Positions 17,771 through 27,198 of a stretch of DNA of 64,000 bases are shown here, piece after piece. The DNA lies in contig NZ_CP126307.1 in assembly GCF_030144325.1 (NCBI RefSeq), positions 2,108,001 through 2,172,000 on the forward strand, written 5' to 3'. The position numbers and the translations under genes are program-made. The notes under the pieces were generated by a model. That model saw only the letters and a program-made list of their open reading frames with translations. It was not told where the DNA came from and ran no database searches. Numbering within the stretch: the stretch's first letter is position 1; each line of letters opens with the position of its first letter. This DNA is from Bosea vestrisii (GTDB lineage Bacteria; Pseudomonadota; Alphaproteobacteria; Rhizobiales; Beijerinckiaceae).

Positions 17771-19402
17771 TCAGGTCATCGCCTCTTCGGCGAACTTTTG
17801 CCCGTCGCCGAACTCGCGGCCTGGAATCGAGGCGAGCAGCGCTTTCGTATAGGGGTGCTGCGGCTCGCCGAAGACCGTGCCGATCGGGCCGCTCTCAACC
17901 ACTTCGCCACTCTTCATCACCGCGACGAGGTCGCAGACTTGTGCCGCGACACGCAGATCATGGGTGATGAAGACGATAGACAGGCCGAGGCGCTGGCGCA
18001 GCTCGGCCAGGAGCTTCAGGACCTGCGCCTGCACGGAGACGTCGAGCGCCGAAACCGGCTCGTCGGCGACGAGGACATCCGGCTCCAGCGCCAGCGCCCG
18101 AGCGAGGCCGATGCGCTGGCGCTGGCCGCCCGAGAATTCGTGCGGATAGCGTTCGGTCGAAGCCGGGTCGAGCCCGACCAGCCCAAACAGCTCTTTCGCT
18201 CGGGCCAAGGCGTCAGGCCGCGCCATGCCGTGCACGATCAACCCCTGCGCCACCGCTTCGCCGGCCTTGCGGCGCGGGTTCAGCGAGGCGAATGGGTCCT
18301 GGAACACCATCTGGATATGGCGCGTCGCCGAGCGCATCTCCTCGCGGCTGAGGCTGGCGAGGTCGATGCCGTTCAGGTGGATTTCGCCGCTCTCGGGATC
18401 GATCAAGCGCACCAGGCAGCGCGCCAATGTCGACTTGCCCGAGCCGGATTCGCCAACGATGCCCAGCGTCGCGCCTTTGGGCAGCACCAGCGAGACGTCC
18501 TTGACAGCATGGGTGACGCGCTGGCCGCGTCCGAGGAAGCCGCCGGTGCGATAGGTCTTCGAGACGTGCGCGATCGTCATGATCGGCTCGTCGGACAGCA
18601 CCCGCGCCGGCGGCGCCTTGAGCGGCGGCACCGCGGCGATCAACTGGCGGGTATAGGCGTGCTGCGGGTTGCCGAGCACGGCAGCGGTCTCGCCCTGTTC
18701 GACGACATGGCCCTTGCTCATCACCGCAACCCGGTCGGCGATCTCGGCGACCACGCCGAAATCATGGGTGATGAACAGGACGGCCGTGCCCTTGCGGCGC
18801 TGCAGGTCGCGGATGAGCTTGAGGATCTGTGCCTGGGTGGTGACGTCGAGCGCTGTCGTCGGCTCGTCGGCGATCAGCACCTTGGGATCGAGCGCCAGCG
18901 CCATCGCGATCATCGCGCGCTGGCGCTGGCCGCCTGAGAGCTCGTGCGGGTAGGCCTTGAAGGCGAGCGCCGGATCGGGAATGCGGACTTCCTCGAGCAA
19001 AGCGAGCGTGCGGGCCTTGATCTCGGCCGCCGACAGCTCCGTATGCAGCTCGAACATCTCGCCGATCTGGTCGCCGATGCTGCGCAGCGGGTTCAGCGCC
19101 GTCATCGGTTCCTGGAAGATCATGGCGATGCCGGCGCCGCGCACCTTGCGCATTTCGGCCTCGCCGAGGCCGCAGAGATCACGTCCCTCAAACAGGATGC
19201 GGCCGCCGTCGATCGTGACGCCGCCGGGCAGGAGCCGCATGATGGCGTTGGCGGTCATCGACTTGCCGGAGCCGGATTCGCCGACGACGCAGAGGATCTC
19301 GTTCGCCGCGAGCGAGAGCGAGACCTCCGCCATCGCATGCGAGCGGTCGCCGCCAGCCGGCAGCTTCACGCTGACATCGTCGAGGACGAGGATCGGGCTC
19401 AT
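17771..19402 (-). CDS. Dipeptide/oligopeptide-type ABC transporter, fused DppD-DppF ATPase
   Basis: Single 543-residue protein with two complete ABC domains, replacing separate DppD and DppF. Each half has a GESGSGKS Walker A (first near residue 37, second near 320), LSGGQRQR or FSGGQRQR signature, and ADEPTTALDV or ADEPVSALDV Walker B. Each also ends in the oligopeptide-type C-terminal extension (HAYTRQL and HPYTKALL). The start at 19402 overlaps the permease stop by 4 bases (ATGA); a longer upstream frame is the permease in another frame. Such double ATPases are common in the family (YejF/GsiA-like). Last gene of its operon. Confidence 0.93.
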   Translation of the reverse strand: MSPILVLDDVSVKLPAGGDRSHAMAEVSLSLAANEILCVVGESGSGKSMTANAIMRLLPGGVTIDGGRILFEGRDLCGLGEAEMRKVRGAGIAMIFQEPMTALNPLRSIGDQIGEMFELHTELSAAEIKARTLALLEEVRIPDPALAFKAYPHELSGGQRQRAMIAMALALDPKVLIADEPTTALDVTTQAQILKLIRDLQRRKGTAVLFITHDFGVVAEIADRVAVMSKGHVVEQGETAAVLGNPQHAYTRQLIAAVPPLKAPPARVLSDEPIMTIAHVSKTYRTGGFLGRGQRVTHAVKDVSLVLPKGATLGIVGESGSGKSTLARCLVRLIDPESGEIHLNGIDLASLSREEMRSATRHIQMVFQDPFASLNPRRKAGEAVAQGLIVHGMARPDALARAKELFGLVGLDPASTERYPHEFSGGQRQRIGLARALALEPDVLVADEPVSALDVSVQAQVLKLLAELRQRLGLSIVFITHDLRVAAQVCDLVAVMKSGEVVESGPIGTVFGEPQHPYTKALLASIPGREFGDGQKFAEEAMT

Positions 19403-20229
19403 CGGCTCTTCAGCCTCGGATTGAGGGCGTCGTTGAGCCCCTGCCCAACCAGCGAAACGGCGAGCACGGTGACGAGGATGGCGATGCCGGGAATGGCCGA
19501 GACATACCATTGCACGCGCAGCACGTCGCGGCCGGCGCCGATCAGATTGCCCCAGGAGGCGACGTTCGGGTCGGAGAGCTTGAGGAAGGCGAGCGCGCTT
19601 TCGAGCAGGATCGCGATCGCCATCACGACGCTGGCATAGACGATCACCGGCGGCAGCGCGTTCGGCAGGATTTCGCCGAAGATCAGCCTGGCATCCTTGA
19701 GGCCGAGCGTGCGGCCGGCCTGCACGAACTCGCGGTTGCGCAGCGAGAGGAACTCGGCCCGCGTCAGTCGGGCCGAGGCCGGCCATGAGACGATGCCGAT
19801 GGCGACCGTCACGGTGGTGATGGTCGAGCCGAAAACCGCGACCAGCACCAGCAGCAGCAGGAAGTTCGGCAGGGTCTGGAACGCCTCGGTGACGCGCATC
19901 AGCGCGGTATCGACATAAGCGCCGTAATAGCCGGCGAGGGCGCCGATCGTAATGCCGATCATGACCGAGATCACCGTCGCGACGCCGCCGATCAGCAGCG
20001 AGATGCGCGCGCCATGGAAGATCTGGGCGGCGATGTCGCGGCCGGAATTGTCGGTGCCGAGCAGGAAGCGCGGATTGCTGAACGGCCAGATTAGCGGCCG
20101 CCCGGCGAGCGCCAGCGGATCGCGCGGATAGAACCAGTCGGCGCTCGCGGCCATGGCGAGCACAAGGATGAGCAGTACCAGGCCGATGACGGCAGCCGGA
20201 CTGCGGAAGTAAAGCTTCACCAGGTCCAT
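19399..20229 (-). CDS. Dipeptide/oligopeptide-type ABC permease, DppC-like
   Basis: 276-residue inner-membrane permease. After an N-terminal helix and the DPLALAGRPLIWPF and LGTDNSGRDI motifs typical of DppC/OppC, the transmembrane domain carries the coupling loop REFVQAGRTLGLKDARLIF followed by EILPNALPP. The last residues AVSLVGQGLNDALNPRLK are also family-typical. It forms the channel with the DppB-like subunit whose gene ends 3 bases upstream, and its stop overlaps the ATPase start. Confidence 0.93.
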   Translation of the reverse strand: MDLVKLYFRSPAAVIGLVLLILVLAMAASADWFYPRDPLALAGRPLIWPFSNPRFLLGTDNSGRDIAAQIFHGARISLLIGGVATVISVMIGITIGALAGYYGAYVDTALMRVTEAFQTLPNFLLLLVLVAVFGSTITTVTVAIGIVSWPASARLTRAEFLSLRNREFVQAGRTLGLKDARLIFGEILPNALPPVIVYASVVMAIAILLESALAFLKLSDPNVASWGNLIGAGRDVLRVQWYVSAIPGIAILVTVLAVSLVGQGLNDALNPRLKSR

Positions 20230-20232
20230 GGC

Positions 20233-21210
20233 TCAGTTCCCCGCCGTGATGCGCGGATCGAGCCGGGCATAGAGCAGGTCGACGATGAAGTTGACCGCGA
20301 TCACCAGGAGCGCCGAGACGAAGACGATGCCGAGCAGCGTGTTGAGGTCGCGCTGGATCACCGATTCATAGGCGAGGCGCCCGAGCCCCGGCAGGGAGAA
20401 CACGCTTTCGACCACGACCGAGCCGCCGAGCATCGTGCCGGCCTGCAGGCCGATCAGCGTCACCATCGGCAGGAGCGCGTTGCGCAGCACATGCCGCACC
20501 ACGACGCGCGTCTCGTCCATGCCCTTCGAGCGCGCGGTGCGGACGAAGTCGAGGTTCAGCACCTCGAGCATCGAGCCGCGCATGATGCGCAGATAGATCG
20601 CCATGTAGAACAGGCCGAGCGTCAGCGTCGGCAGGACGAGGTGCAGGGCGATGTCGAGCGTCCGCCGTAAGCCTGTGTAGCTGACAGTGATGTCCTCGAA
20701 ACCGCCGGCCGGCAGCCATTGCAGGTAGATCGAGAAGACGACGATCGCCATCAGCCCGAACCAGAAGGTGGGCATCGCATAGAACATCAGGCCGAGCGTA
20801 GAGATCAGCGTATCCGGCCATTTGTTGACGCCGCGCGCCGCGGCGACGCCGAGGATCAGCCCGAAGAAGAAGGCGAAGGAGAGCGAGGCGGTCATCAAAA
20901 GGATGGTCGCCGGCAGCCGCTCGGCGATCACCGTCGCCACCGGCTTGCCGTAGATCGCGGAGAAGCCGAGATCGAGCCTGACCAGCCGCCAGAGATAATT
21001 GCCGAGCTGGGCCCAGACCGAGAGGTCGAGTCCGTAGAATTCGCGCAGCTGCTTGGCGGTCGCGGCATCGCCGCCACCCATCTGCGCCATCATCGCATCG
21101 ACGGTGTCGCCTGGCGCGAGCTGGAGCAGCAGGAAGACCCCGATCAGGATCAGGATCAGCGTCGGTATCGAGGCGGCTAGACGCCGCCCCGCGAGGACTA
21201 GGACACGCAT
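20233..21210 (-). CDS. Dipeptide/oligopeptide-type ABC permease, DppB-like
   Basis: 325-residue permease. An N-terminal helix (RRLAASIPTLILILIGVFLL is the start of it) is followed by the periplasmic LAPGDTVDAMMAQMGG segment and the transmembrane domain. The coupling loop DFVRTARSKGMDETRVVVRH, then VLRNALLPMVT, is the DppB/OppB form. C-terminal LLYARLDPRI is typical. Located between the binding-protein gene (gap 40 bases) and the DppC-like gene (gap 3 bases). Confidence 0.94.
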   Translation of the reverse strand: MRVLVLAGRRLAASIPTLILILIGVFLLLQLAPGDTVDAMMAQMGGGDAATAKQLREFYGLDLSVWAQLGNYLWRLVRLDLGFSAIYGKPVATVIAERLPATILLMTASLSFAFFFGLILGVAAARGVNKWPDTLISTLGLMFYAMPTFWFGLMAIVVFSIYLQWLPAGGFEDITVSYTGLRRTLDIALHLVLPTLTLGLFYMAIYLRIMRGSMLEVLNLDFVRTARSKGMDETRVVVRHVLRNALLPMVTLIGLQAGTMLGGSVVVESVFSLPGLGRLAYESVIQRDLNTLLGIVFVSALLVIAVNFIVDLLYARLDPRITAGN

Positions 21211-21250
21211 GGGTACTGGCCGGATCCGGCTGCTGGGGTGAGCGAAGGGA

Positions 21251-22855
21251 TCACTCCGCCAACCAAAGATCGTGCCAGGAGGACGAGCCCCAGCGCGGCG
21301 TGTTGGAGTGGTTGCGGGCCTTGGCGCTGATCGCGGTCAGGAAGATCTGCTCGATCGGCGTCCAGATCGGCAGCTCCGTATTGGCGCGCCGCACGAAATC
21401 GCCATAGAGCGACTTGCGCCTGGCCGCATCGACCTCGGTCGCCGCATCGTCGATGATCTTGTCGATGGTCGGGTCGGTCCAGTCCCACTGATTGGTCCAG
21501 GGCGCGCCCTTGGGCTGACCGGAGCGGTACCACACCGTGGTCGAGACGGCCGGATCGTTGCGATACTGGTGCCAGCCGGTGGCGAGATCGAAGGCGTGGT
21601 CGTCATAGACCTGCTTCAGATAGCCGCCGCCATCGGTGCGGACGATCTCGATCTTGATGCCGACATCGGCGAGCGATTGCTGGATGAAGGTGGCGAAGAG
21701 GGTGATGTCCTCGCCCCAGGGCGCCGGCAGCAGCCGCAGCGAGAAGCGCGTTCCCCCAGTGCTGGGCTTGAAGCCGGCCTCGTCGAGCAGCTTGGCGGCC
21801 AGCTTCTTGTCGAACGGGTACTGCGGGCCGTTGTCGGCCGGATAGAAATCGGTCGAAACCGAGGGGACCGGCCCGGTGCCGCGCTTGGCGAAGTCGCCGA
21901 GGAAGTTCTCGATGAAGAACGGAATGTCGAGCGCGTGCGCGATGGCACGCCTGACGCGGATATCGGCGAGCTCCTTGCGGCGGAAATTGAACTCGATCGT
22001 GTTGGTGCGGGCGTTGCCCTCATTGCCCTTGGTCGAGACGATGAAGCGCGGATCCTTGCCGAGGCGAGCCGAGTCAGAGATCGTCAGGCCCGAGAACGGG
22101 CTGTAATGGATCTGCCCGGCCTCCATCTGGGCGGCCGCCGCGGCGCGGTCGGTCACCACGCGCCAGACGATCCGGTCGAGATACGGCGCGTTCTGGCGCC
22201 AGTAATTCGGGTTGCGCTCGGCGATGACGTGTTGGCCGCGCTCGTATTGCACGAACTTGAACGGGCCGGTGCCGACCGGCGCGAGATTGACCGGGTTCTG
22301 ACGGATGTCGCCCTTGCCTTCGTAGAGATGACGCGGCGAGACATAGCCGAGGTCCGGCAGCGCCCGCAGCAGGAGGTTGAGCGGCATCGGGCGCTCGTAG
22401 CGGAACACTGCCGTCAGCGGGTCGGGCGTATCGACCGCGGTGAGGAAGAGCTGCAGCGTGGTGCCGTAGTTCAGGATCTTCTTCCACATCTCCATCGCCG
22501 TGAACTGCACGTCGGCGGAGGTGAAGGGCTTGCCGTCATGCCAGGTCACGCCGGGGCGGAGCTTGAAGGTGATGGTCTTGCCGTCGGGGGCGGCTTCCCA
22601 GCTTTCGGCGAGCACGCCGACGGGCTGGCCCTTGGCGTCGAGGTCGACCAGTTGCTCCTGGATCTTGCCGCCGATGATGTAGACGCCGGTCGAGGCCTGC
22701 AGGCTCGGGTTCAGCTGGCGCTGCTCGGCGCCGTAATGGACGGTGAAGACACCGCCCTTGCGCGGCGTTTCCTGGGCGAAAGAGCGCATCGGGAACAGCA
22801 CGCTGGAGGCGATGGCGGCGCTGGTCTTCAGCGCGGCGCGGCGGGTCATATCCAT
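21251..22855 (-). CDS. ABC transporter substrate-binding protein, family 5 (peptide/nickel/opine type)
   Basis: 534-residue periplasmic ligand-binding protein of the DppA/OppA superfamily. It starts MDMTRRAALKTSAAIASSVL, a leader with paired arginines consistent with Tat or Sec export. Family motifs are GGVFTVHYGAEQRQLNPS, AESWEAAPDGKTITFKLRPG and VTWHDGKPFTSADV, with a later VGTGPFKF. Family members bind peptides, opines, nickel or sugars and the ligand cannot be read here. First gene of the importer operon. A VOC gene lies 97 bases upstream on the same strand. Confidence 0.93.
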   Translation of the reverse strand: MDMTRRAALKTSAAIASSVLFPMRSFAQETPRKGGVFTVHYGAEQRQLNPSLQASTGVYIIGGKIQEQLVDLDAKGQPVGVLAESWEAAPDGKTITFKLRPGVTWHDGKPFTSADVQFTAMEMWKKILNYGTTLQLFLTAVDTPDPLTAVFRYERPMPLNLLLRALPDLGYVSPRHLYEGKGDIRQNPVNLAPVGTGPFKFVQYERGQHVIAERNPNYWRQNAPYLDRIVWRVVTDRAAAAAQMEAGQIHYSPFSGLTISDSARLGKDPRFIVSTKGNEGNARTNTIEFNFRRKELADIRVRRAIAHALDIPFFIENFLGDFAKRGTGPVPSVSTDFYPADNGPQYPFDKKLAAKLLDEAGFKPSTGGTRFSLRLLPAPWGEDITLFATFIQQSLADVGIKIEIVRTDGGGYLKQVYDDHAFDLATGWHQYRNDPAVSTTVWYRSGQPKGAPWTNQWDWTDPTIDKIIDDAATEVDAARRKSLYGDFVRRANTELPIWTPIEQIFLTAISAKARNHSNTPRWGSSSWHDLWLAE

Positions 22856-22952
22856 GGATGATCTCCTGGGCCGGCGTGCATATCAGGCACGATGCGGTCG
22901 TCATGAGGCCCCGTCAATGCGACGGGGCCGTTCGCGAAAGGGTGAAACCGGC

Positions 22953-23804
22953 CTATTGCGGCAGGAAGCTCACGATCAGGCCATTGGCCGAGGCGGCGGG
23001 GACGCTGAGCGTCGCGCCATGGCGGATGCCGACGGAGCCGAGCGCCTTGGCAGCGCCATCGAGATCCGCGCTCGCCAGCACGATCGCCACCGCTCCGGCG
23101 GGTCCGGCGCCGACCCGCACTGCTTCGGGATAGCGCTGGGCGAGGCCGGCGGCATCGTAGAACAGGAAATCGGCGCGCTTGCCGCCTGACGGCACCAGCC
23201 AGGCATCGTCCTGCTGCTTCACCGGCTCGTCGATCAGCCGGCTCAGATGTTCGGCAGCGGCCTTGGGATCGGCGGCGAGCACCTCGACGCGGATGATGCG
23301 ACTTGCGCCGTTGGCATGGCTCTGCAGCTCGGGAATCCAGACCGTATCACGGGTCAGGTGCTGACAGGCGAAGATGCGCAGGCTGCCGGGAGTCTCGTCG
23401 AGCGGCCAGCGGAAGACGTTGAATTTGGCCTCGCCCTTGCCGCCATTGGGCAGGTCAACCGGGCGGCCGAAATGCACCGGGCCGAGCGGCTCGAGCCCGC
23501 GGCTCTTGAGCTCGGCCGCGCCGGCGGCTGCGTCATCGGTGGTGAAGGCCGCCCGCTCGATGCCCTCGCGCTCCCGAAGAAAGTCGCGGGTCGGCTTGTT
23601 GTGCTCGGTCTCGGCCAGGATGCCGAGCAGCTCGACATAGTCGTCGCCGAACATGATCGTGTAGTTGCCGCTGCCGAGAATGGGCGAATGCGTGCCGCGC
23701 GGCGAGACAGTGAAGCCGAGGCTCTGCCATTGCCGGGCCGACGCGTCGAGATCGCGAACCGTCACCACGACATGATCGAGACCGAGAATGTGCTTCAGCG
23801 GCAT
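22953..23804 (-). CDS. VOC/glyoxalase-like domain protein
   Basis: 283-residue protein with two vicinal-oxygen-chelate modules. The N-terminal one begins LGLDHVVVTVRDLDASARQWQSLGF and includes YTIMFGDDYVELLGI, the usual metal His and Glu positions. A more diverged second module spans about residues 150-283. This two-part form occurs in the glyoxalase-like group of unknown reaction. The ATG at 23804 was preferred over an upstream in-frame start because it begins directly before the domain. Transcribed toward the peptide-type importer and divergent from the FAD oxidoreductase. Confidence 0.82.
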   Translation of the reverse strand: MPLKHILGLDHVVVTVRDLDASARQWQSLGFTVSPRGTHSPILGSGNYTIMFGDDYVELLGILAETEHNKPTRDFLREREGIERAAFTTDDAAAGAAELKSRGLEPLGPVHFGRPVDLPNGGKGEAKFNVFRWPLDETPGSLRIFACQHLTRDTVWIPELQSHANGASRIIRVEVLAADPKAAAEHLSRLIDEPVKQQDDAWLVPSGGKRADFLFYDAAGLAQRYPEAVRVGAGPAGAVAIVLASADLDGAAKALGSVGIRHGATLSVPAASANGLIVSFLPQ

Positions 23805-24128
23805 GACGCCCCTTTTGACCAGAACCCAACGGGAGGAGAGTTCATCCGAACGGAAGTTAGGGCGCAACCGTTTCGGGATGACGTTTCCAGCAGCCCCCGC
23901 TGCACGGCAGACATAGCGTCGGGAGAATAGTCTTTTCAAGGAGACGAGCGGAGAAGCCAAAATTTGGTAGAATCAGTTCGTTTCAGCCAAGAAATATAGA
24001 AAACTGTTCTCCCTCGGATGAACGGCTGGGAATAGCCTGCTTGCAGCTCGGCGGACATGGCGGCAAGGATAAGGCTGGCCCGCCATGCGGGTCCTCACTC
24101 ATTCATGCCCAGCCGAAAGACGTCGCCG
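23805..24128. promoter_or_regulatory. Divergent intergenic region between VOC and FAD-oxidoreductase genes
   Basis: This 324-base region has no convincing gene. Its right part (about 23950-24010) is AT-rich and includes CCAAAATTTGG (23957-23967), an inverted repeat with 5-base arms that could be an operator. An open frame extends the VOC gene upstream to 23960 but lacks a domain and is probably non-coding. Promoter boxes are not clear. Confidence 0.3.
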
Positions 24129-25457
24129 ATGACTGCCCCCTCCCCCGTCACCTGGCCGCCCTCGCTCTGGGCTGCGACGGCTCAAGCCGGCCCTGTGCTC
24201 GGGACGCTTGAAGGCGCAATCGAGAGCGATGTCGTGGTGATCGGCGCCGGCTTCACCGGGCTTTCGACCGCGATCCATCTGCGCGAGAGCGGAGTCGGCG
24301 TCACCGTCCTGGAAGCGGCCGAACCCGGCTGGGGTGCATCCGGGCGCAATAATGGCCAGGTCATCCCGACGCTGGCCGGCCACGATCCTTCCGCGATGGT
24401 AGCGAGGCATGGCGAGGCCGGCGAACGCTTCAACGCAGTGCTGCGCGACAGCGCGCAATATCTCTTCGATCTCGTGCGCAAATACGAGATCCCGGCCGAA
24501 GCCGAGCAGGCGGGCTGGATCCAGCCGGTGCATTCGCCGGGGCGTTTCAAGCTCGCCGAGAAGCGCGTCAGGGAATGGTCGGCGATCGGCGCGCCGGTCG
24601 AATTGCTCGATCGCGCGGCAGCGGCCGAGATGCTCGGCTCGGATGCTTGGTACGGCGGCTTCTGGAACCCCACCGGTGGTCATATCAACCCGCTCGCCTT
24701 GACCCGCGGCCTGGCCGAGGTCGCGCTCAGGCTCGGCGCGACCATCCATGCGCGCTCGCCGGCCGTGAGCATGGCGCACCAGAACGGTCGCTGGCTGGTG
24801 AAAACGGCACATGGGTCGGTGACGGCCCGCGCGCTCGTGCTGGCGACTAATGCTTATACCAGCGAGTTCGAGCCCGACCTCGCCCCCGATATCGCCAGCG
24901 AGGTCATCCCCGCCCTGTCCTGGCAGATGGCGACCAAGCCGGTCAGCGACAACATCGCCAAGACGGTGATCCCCGGCCGGCAGGCGATGTCGGACACGCA
25001 TCGCGAGCTCTATTTCGCCCGCTGGGATGCCCGCAACCGCCTGGTGACCGGCGGCGCCGCGATCCTGCCGGGTGCTGGCGGCGCCAATCTGCGCCCGGCG
25101 GTCGCGGCGCGGCTGAAGCGGCTCTGGCCGCAGCTCGGCGATGTCGAGTTCGACTATGTCTGGTCCGGTTATGTCGGGATGACCCCCGACAACCTGCTGC
25201 AACCGCAGGTACCGGGCTATCCGCGCATCCATCAGCTCGGGCCGAACGGCTTCGGCTGGGTCGGCTGCAACGGCCGCGCCGTCGCGCTGTCGATCTCGCT
25301 CGGCCGCGAACTGGCCAAGGCGACGCAAGGAACGGCATTGGAGACGCTGGGCCTGCCGCTCTCGGCGCCGAGGGCGCAGCCCTTCCAGGGCCTGATCCGC
25401 CGCATCGCGCCGCTCGCCCTGCCGCTCTACCGCAAGCTGGACGCGCAGGAGATCTAG
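24129..25457 (+). CDS. FAD-dependent oxidoreductase, DAO family (gamma-glutamylputrescine oxidase-like)
   Basis: 442-residue flavoprotein of the D-amino-acid-oxidase/glycine-oxidase superfamily. The FAD motif is DVVVIGAGFTGLSTAIHLRE, followed by VTVLEAAEPGWGASGRNNGQ, the family's ASGRNxG loop. C-terminal GPNGFGWVGCNGRAVALS is the second flavin-contact segment. Substrates in the family are amines, amino acids or opines. Starts at 24105 and 24057 are in frame; 24129 gives the conserved MTAPSPVTWPPSLW opening. Divergent from the VOC-importer operon, which could supply its substrate (inference). Ends overlapping the convergent phosphatase stop. Confidence 0.87.
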   Translation: MTAPSPVTWPPSLWAATAQAGPVLGTLEGAIESDVVVIGAGFTGLSTAIHLRESGVGVTVLEAAEPGWGASGRNNGQVIPTLAGHDPSAMVARHGEAGERFNAVLRDSAQYLFDLVRKYEIPAEAEQAGWIQPVHSPGRFKLAEKRVREWSAIGAPVELLDRAAAAEMLGSDAWYGGFWNPTGGHINPLALTRGLAEVALRLGATIHARSPAVSMAHQNGRWLVKTAHGSVTARALVLATNAYTSEFEPDLAPDIASEVIPALSWQMATKPVSDNIAKTVIPGRQAMSDTHRELYFARWDARNRLVTGGAAILPGAGGANLRPAVAARLKRLWPQLGDVEFDYVWSGYVGMTPDNLLQPQVPGYPRIHQLGPNGFGWVGCNGRAVALSISLGRELAKATQGTALETLGLPLSAPRAQPFQGLIRRIAPLALPLYRKLDAQEI

Positions 25458-26284
25458 GCGGTTTCTCCCAGCAGGATCGTGCGGATCTCCTGCCAGCTCT
25501 CCGCATCGGGCGCACAGAGCAGGCCGAGCGTCGGCTGCGCCGGTCGATAGGGCTGCCCGTCCAGCATGCGGACATGGCCACCGGCCTCGGCATGGATCAG
25601 CGAGCCCGGCGCGTGATCCCAGGCGTTGAGCCGGCCATAGAGCAGGAAATGGCCGTTTCCGGCAGCGGCGAGCCGGTACTCATGGCCGCAGCAGCGCAAG
25701 GAGCAGACATTCGCGAAGGCGGGCGTGCGCCCCGGCAGCGTGCTGCGCAGCGGCTCCGGGAAATACTGCCAGCTCATCATCCCGGTCATCTCGCGCGGGG
25801 CGGCTGGCGGTGCCACACGCAGGTCTCGGCTGGTGCCGTCGCCGGCGAGCCAGGCGCCTTCGCCACGCAACGCCATGGCGCTGTCGGAGACGACTGGATC
25901 ATGGATGACCGCGGCGACGACCTCGCCCTTGACCAGCGCCGCGGCCATCACCGCGAAGAGCGGCAGGTCGGAGGCGTAGTTGAGGGTGCCGTCGATCGGG
26001 TCGATGACGAAGGCGAGCTCGGCATCGGCGAGGCGTTCGAGCAGGGCAGGGTCGGCGGCGACCGCCTCCTCGCCGATCAGGGCGGCGCCGGGAAACCCCT
26101 TGGCCAACTCGGCGCTGATGAAGCGTTCCGCCGCCTCGTCGGCCTCGGTGACGAGGTCTGTCGCCGAGCGCTTCTCACGGATCTCACCCTCGGCGAGGTT
26201 GCGAAAGCGCGGCATCACCTCGCGCCGGCCCGCCTCGGCGAGGATCCCTGCGAGCGTCTCATGATCCTGGCGTGTGAAGATCAT
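25454..26284 (-). CDS. Inositol monophosphatase family protein
   Basis: 276-residue Mg-dependent phosphatase of the IMPase/CysQ/FBPase superfamily. The metal-binding blocks are visible: Glu in LIGEEAVAADP, the signature DPIDGTLNYASDLP (DPxDGT), and the late WDHAPGSLIHAEAGG (WDxAxG). Residues 1-34 of the longer upstream frame are excluded because the ATG at 26284 precedes the domain. Cytoplasmic. It is the last gene of a Ugp-like importer operon, after an EEP-fold enzyme, suggesting the operon ends with removal of a phosphate from a sugar or polyol phosphate. Stop codon overlaps the convergent FAD-oxidoreductase stop. Confidence 0.88.
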   Translation of the reverse strand: MIFTRQDHETLAGILAEAGRREVMPRFRNLAEGEIREKRSATDLVTEADEAAERFISAELAKGFPGAALIGEEAVAADPALLERLADAELAFVIDPIDGTLNYASDLPLFAVMAAALVKGEVVAAVIHDPVVSDSAMALRGEGAWLAGDGTSRDLRVAPPAAPREMTGMMSWQYFPEPLRSTLPGRTPAFANVCSLRCCGHEYRLAAAGNGHFLLYGRLNAWDHAPGSLIHAEAGGHVRMLDGQPYRPAQPTLGLLCAPDAESWQEIRTILLGETA

Positions 26285-26322
26285 CGTGGCCCAGTCGGCA
26301 AGGGGGATTGTGCGCGCGGCAT

Positions 26323-27165
26323 TCAGCCGAGGTCGAACTCGACGAGGATCGGCTGGTGGTCGGAGACCTTGGTCTCGATATCGCAAATGATGGTGCGGGC
26401 TCGCGCCGCGAGATCGGGCGTCGCCAGCACATAATCGAGGCAGCCGGGCTGACCATAGGTCTGGTCGAACAGGTTGGCGGTCATTGGATGCGGCGCCTCG
26501 CCCATCACCGAAGGCCAGAGGTCGACCAGCGGCAGCTCGCCACCGTCGAACGGCGCCAGCAACCGTGCCAGCACCGGATCGTCCGGCCGCATGTTGAAGT
26601 CGCCGGTCAGCACAGCGCTCGCCGAGCTCGGCGTCATCCGATAGGTGTGCGGCCCGGCTGCCCGAGGCTTGGCATGACGCGCCAGCGCCATGCGGTGGGC
26701 CTCGCGGATGCCGTCGATCTGCGCGGCGCGCAGCTCCGAGGACGAGTATTCGAGATGCGTCGTCATCAGCCTGACCGGGCCGAGCGGCGTCAGCGCCATC
26801 GCCTCGATCAGCATGCGCGGCATGTTGCGGGTCTCGGCCGCCTCCCAGGGCAGAAGATGGCGCAGCGCCTGCGCGATCGGATAGCGCGTCAGCAGGAGAT
26901 TGCCGAAGCGCTGGCGGCCGCCCTTCCCATCAGCGACATCGACCCCGATGCCCTCGATCGCGGTGAAGCCCGGCAGCAGTTCGGCGAAACGGGCGAACTG
27001 GTCGGTCTCGTCGTTGAAGTCGAGCTCGGGAAAATTGTCCGCGACCTCCTGCAGGCAGAGCACGTCGAAATCCGCCATCTGCCGGGCATGGGCGACGACG
27101 CGCGCCGGGTCGACACGATCGTCCATGCCGCGAGCCCACTGGATGTTCCAGGTGATCAGTTTCAT
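26323..27165 (-). CDS. Endonuclease/exonuclease/phosphatase (EEP) family hydrolase
   Basis: 280-residue DNase I-like fold protein without a signal peptide. Motifs: LITWNIQWARG at the start, LCLQEVADNFPEL (metal Glu), TTHLEYSSSELRAAQ, LTGDFNMRPDDPV (catalytic Asp-Asn), and SDHQPILVEF (Asp-His). The family cleaves phosphodiester or phosphoester bonds in nucleic acids, sphingomyelin or inositol phosphates. The operon (Ugp-like importer, inositol-phosphatase family) favours a small phosphodiester substrate over DNA. ATG 27165 gives MKLITWN; an ATG four codons upstream at 27177 is possible. Confidence 0.85.
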   Translation of the reverse strand: MKLITWNIQWARGMDDRVDPARVVAHARQMADFDVLCLQEVADNFPELDFNDETDQFARFAELLPGFTAIEGIGVDVADGKGGRQRFGNLLLTRYPIAQALRHLLPWEAAETRNMPRMLIEAMALTPLGPVRLMTTHLEYSSSELRAAQIDGIREAHRMALARHAKPRAAGPHTYRMTPSSASAVLTGDFNMRPDDPVLARLLAPFDGGELPLVDLWPSVMGEAPHPMTANLFDQTYGQPGCLDYVLATPDLAARARTIICDIETKVSDHQPILVEFDLG

Positions 27166-27198
27166 CCGAGCCGCCATGTCGTCACTCGATTCATGTCG

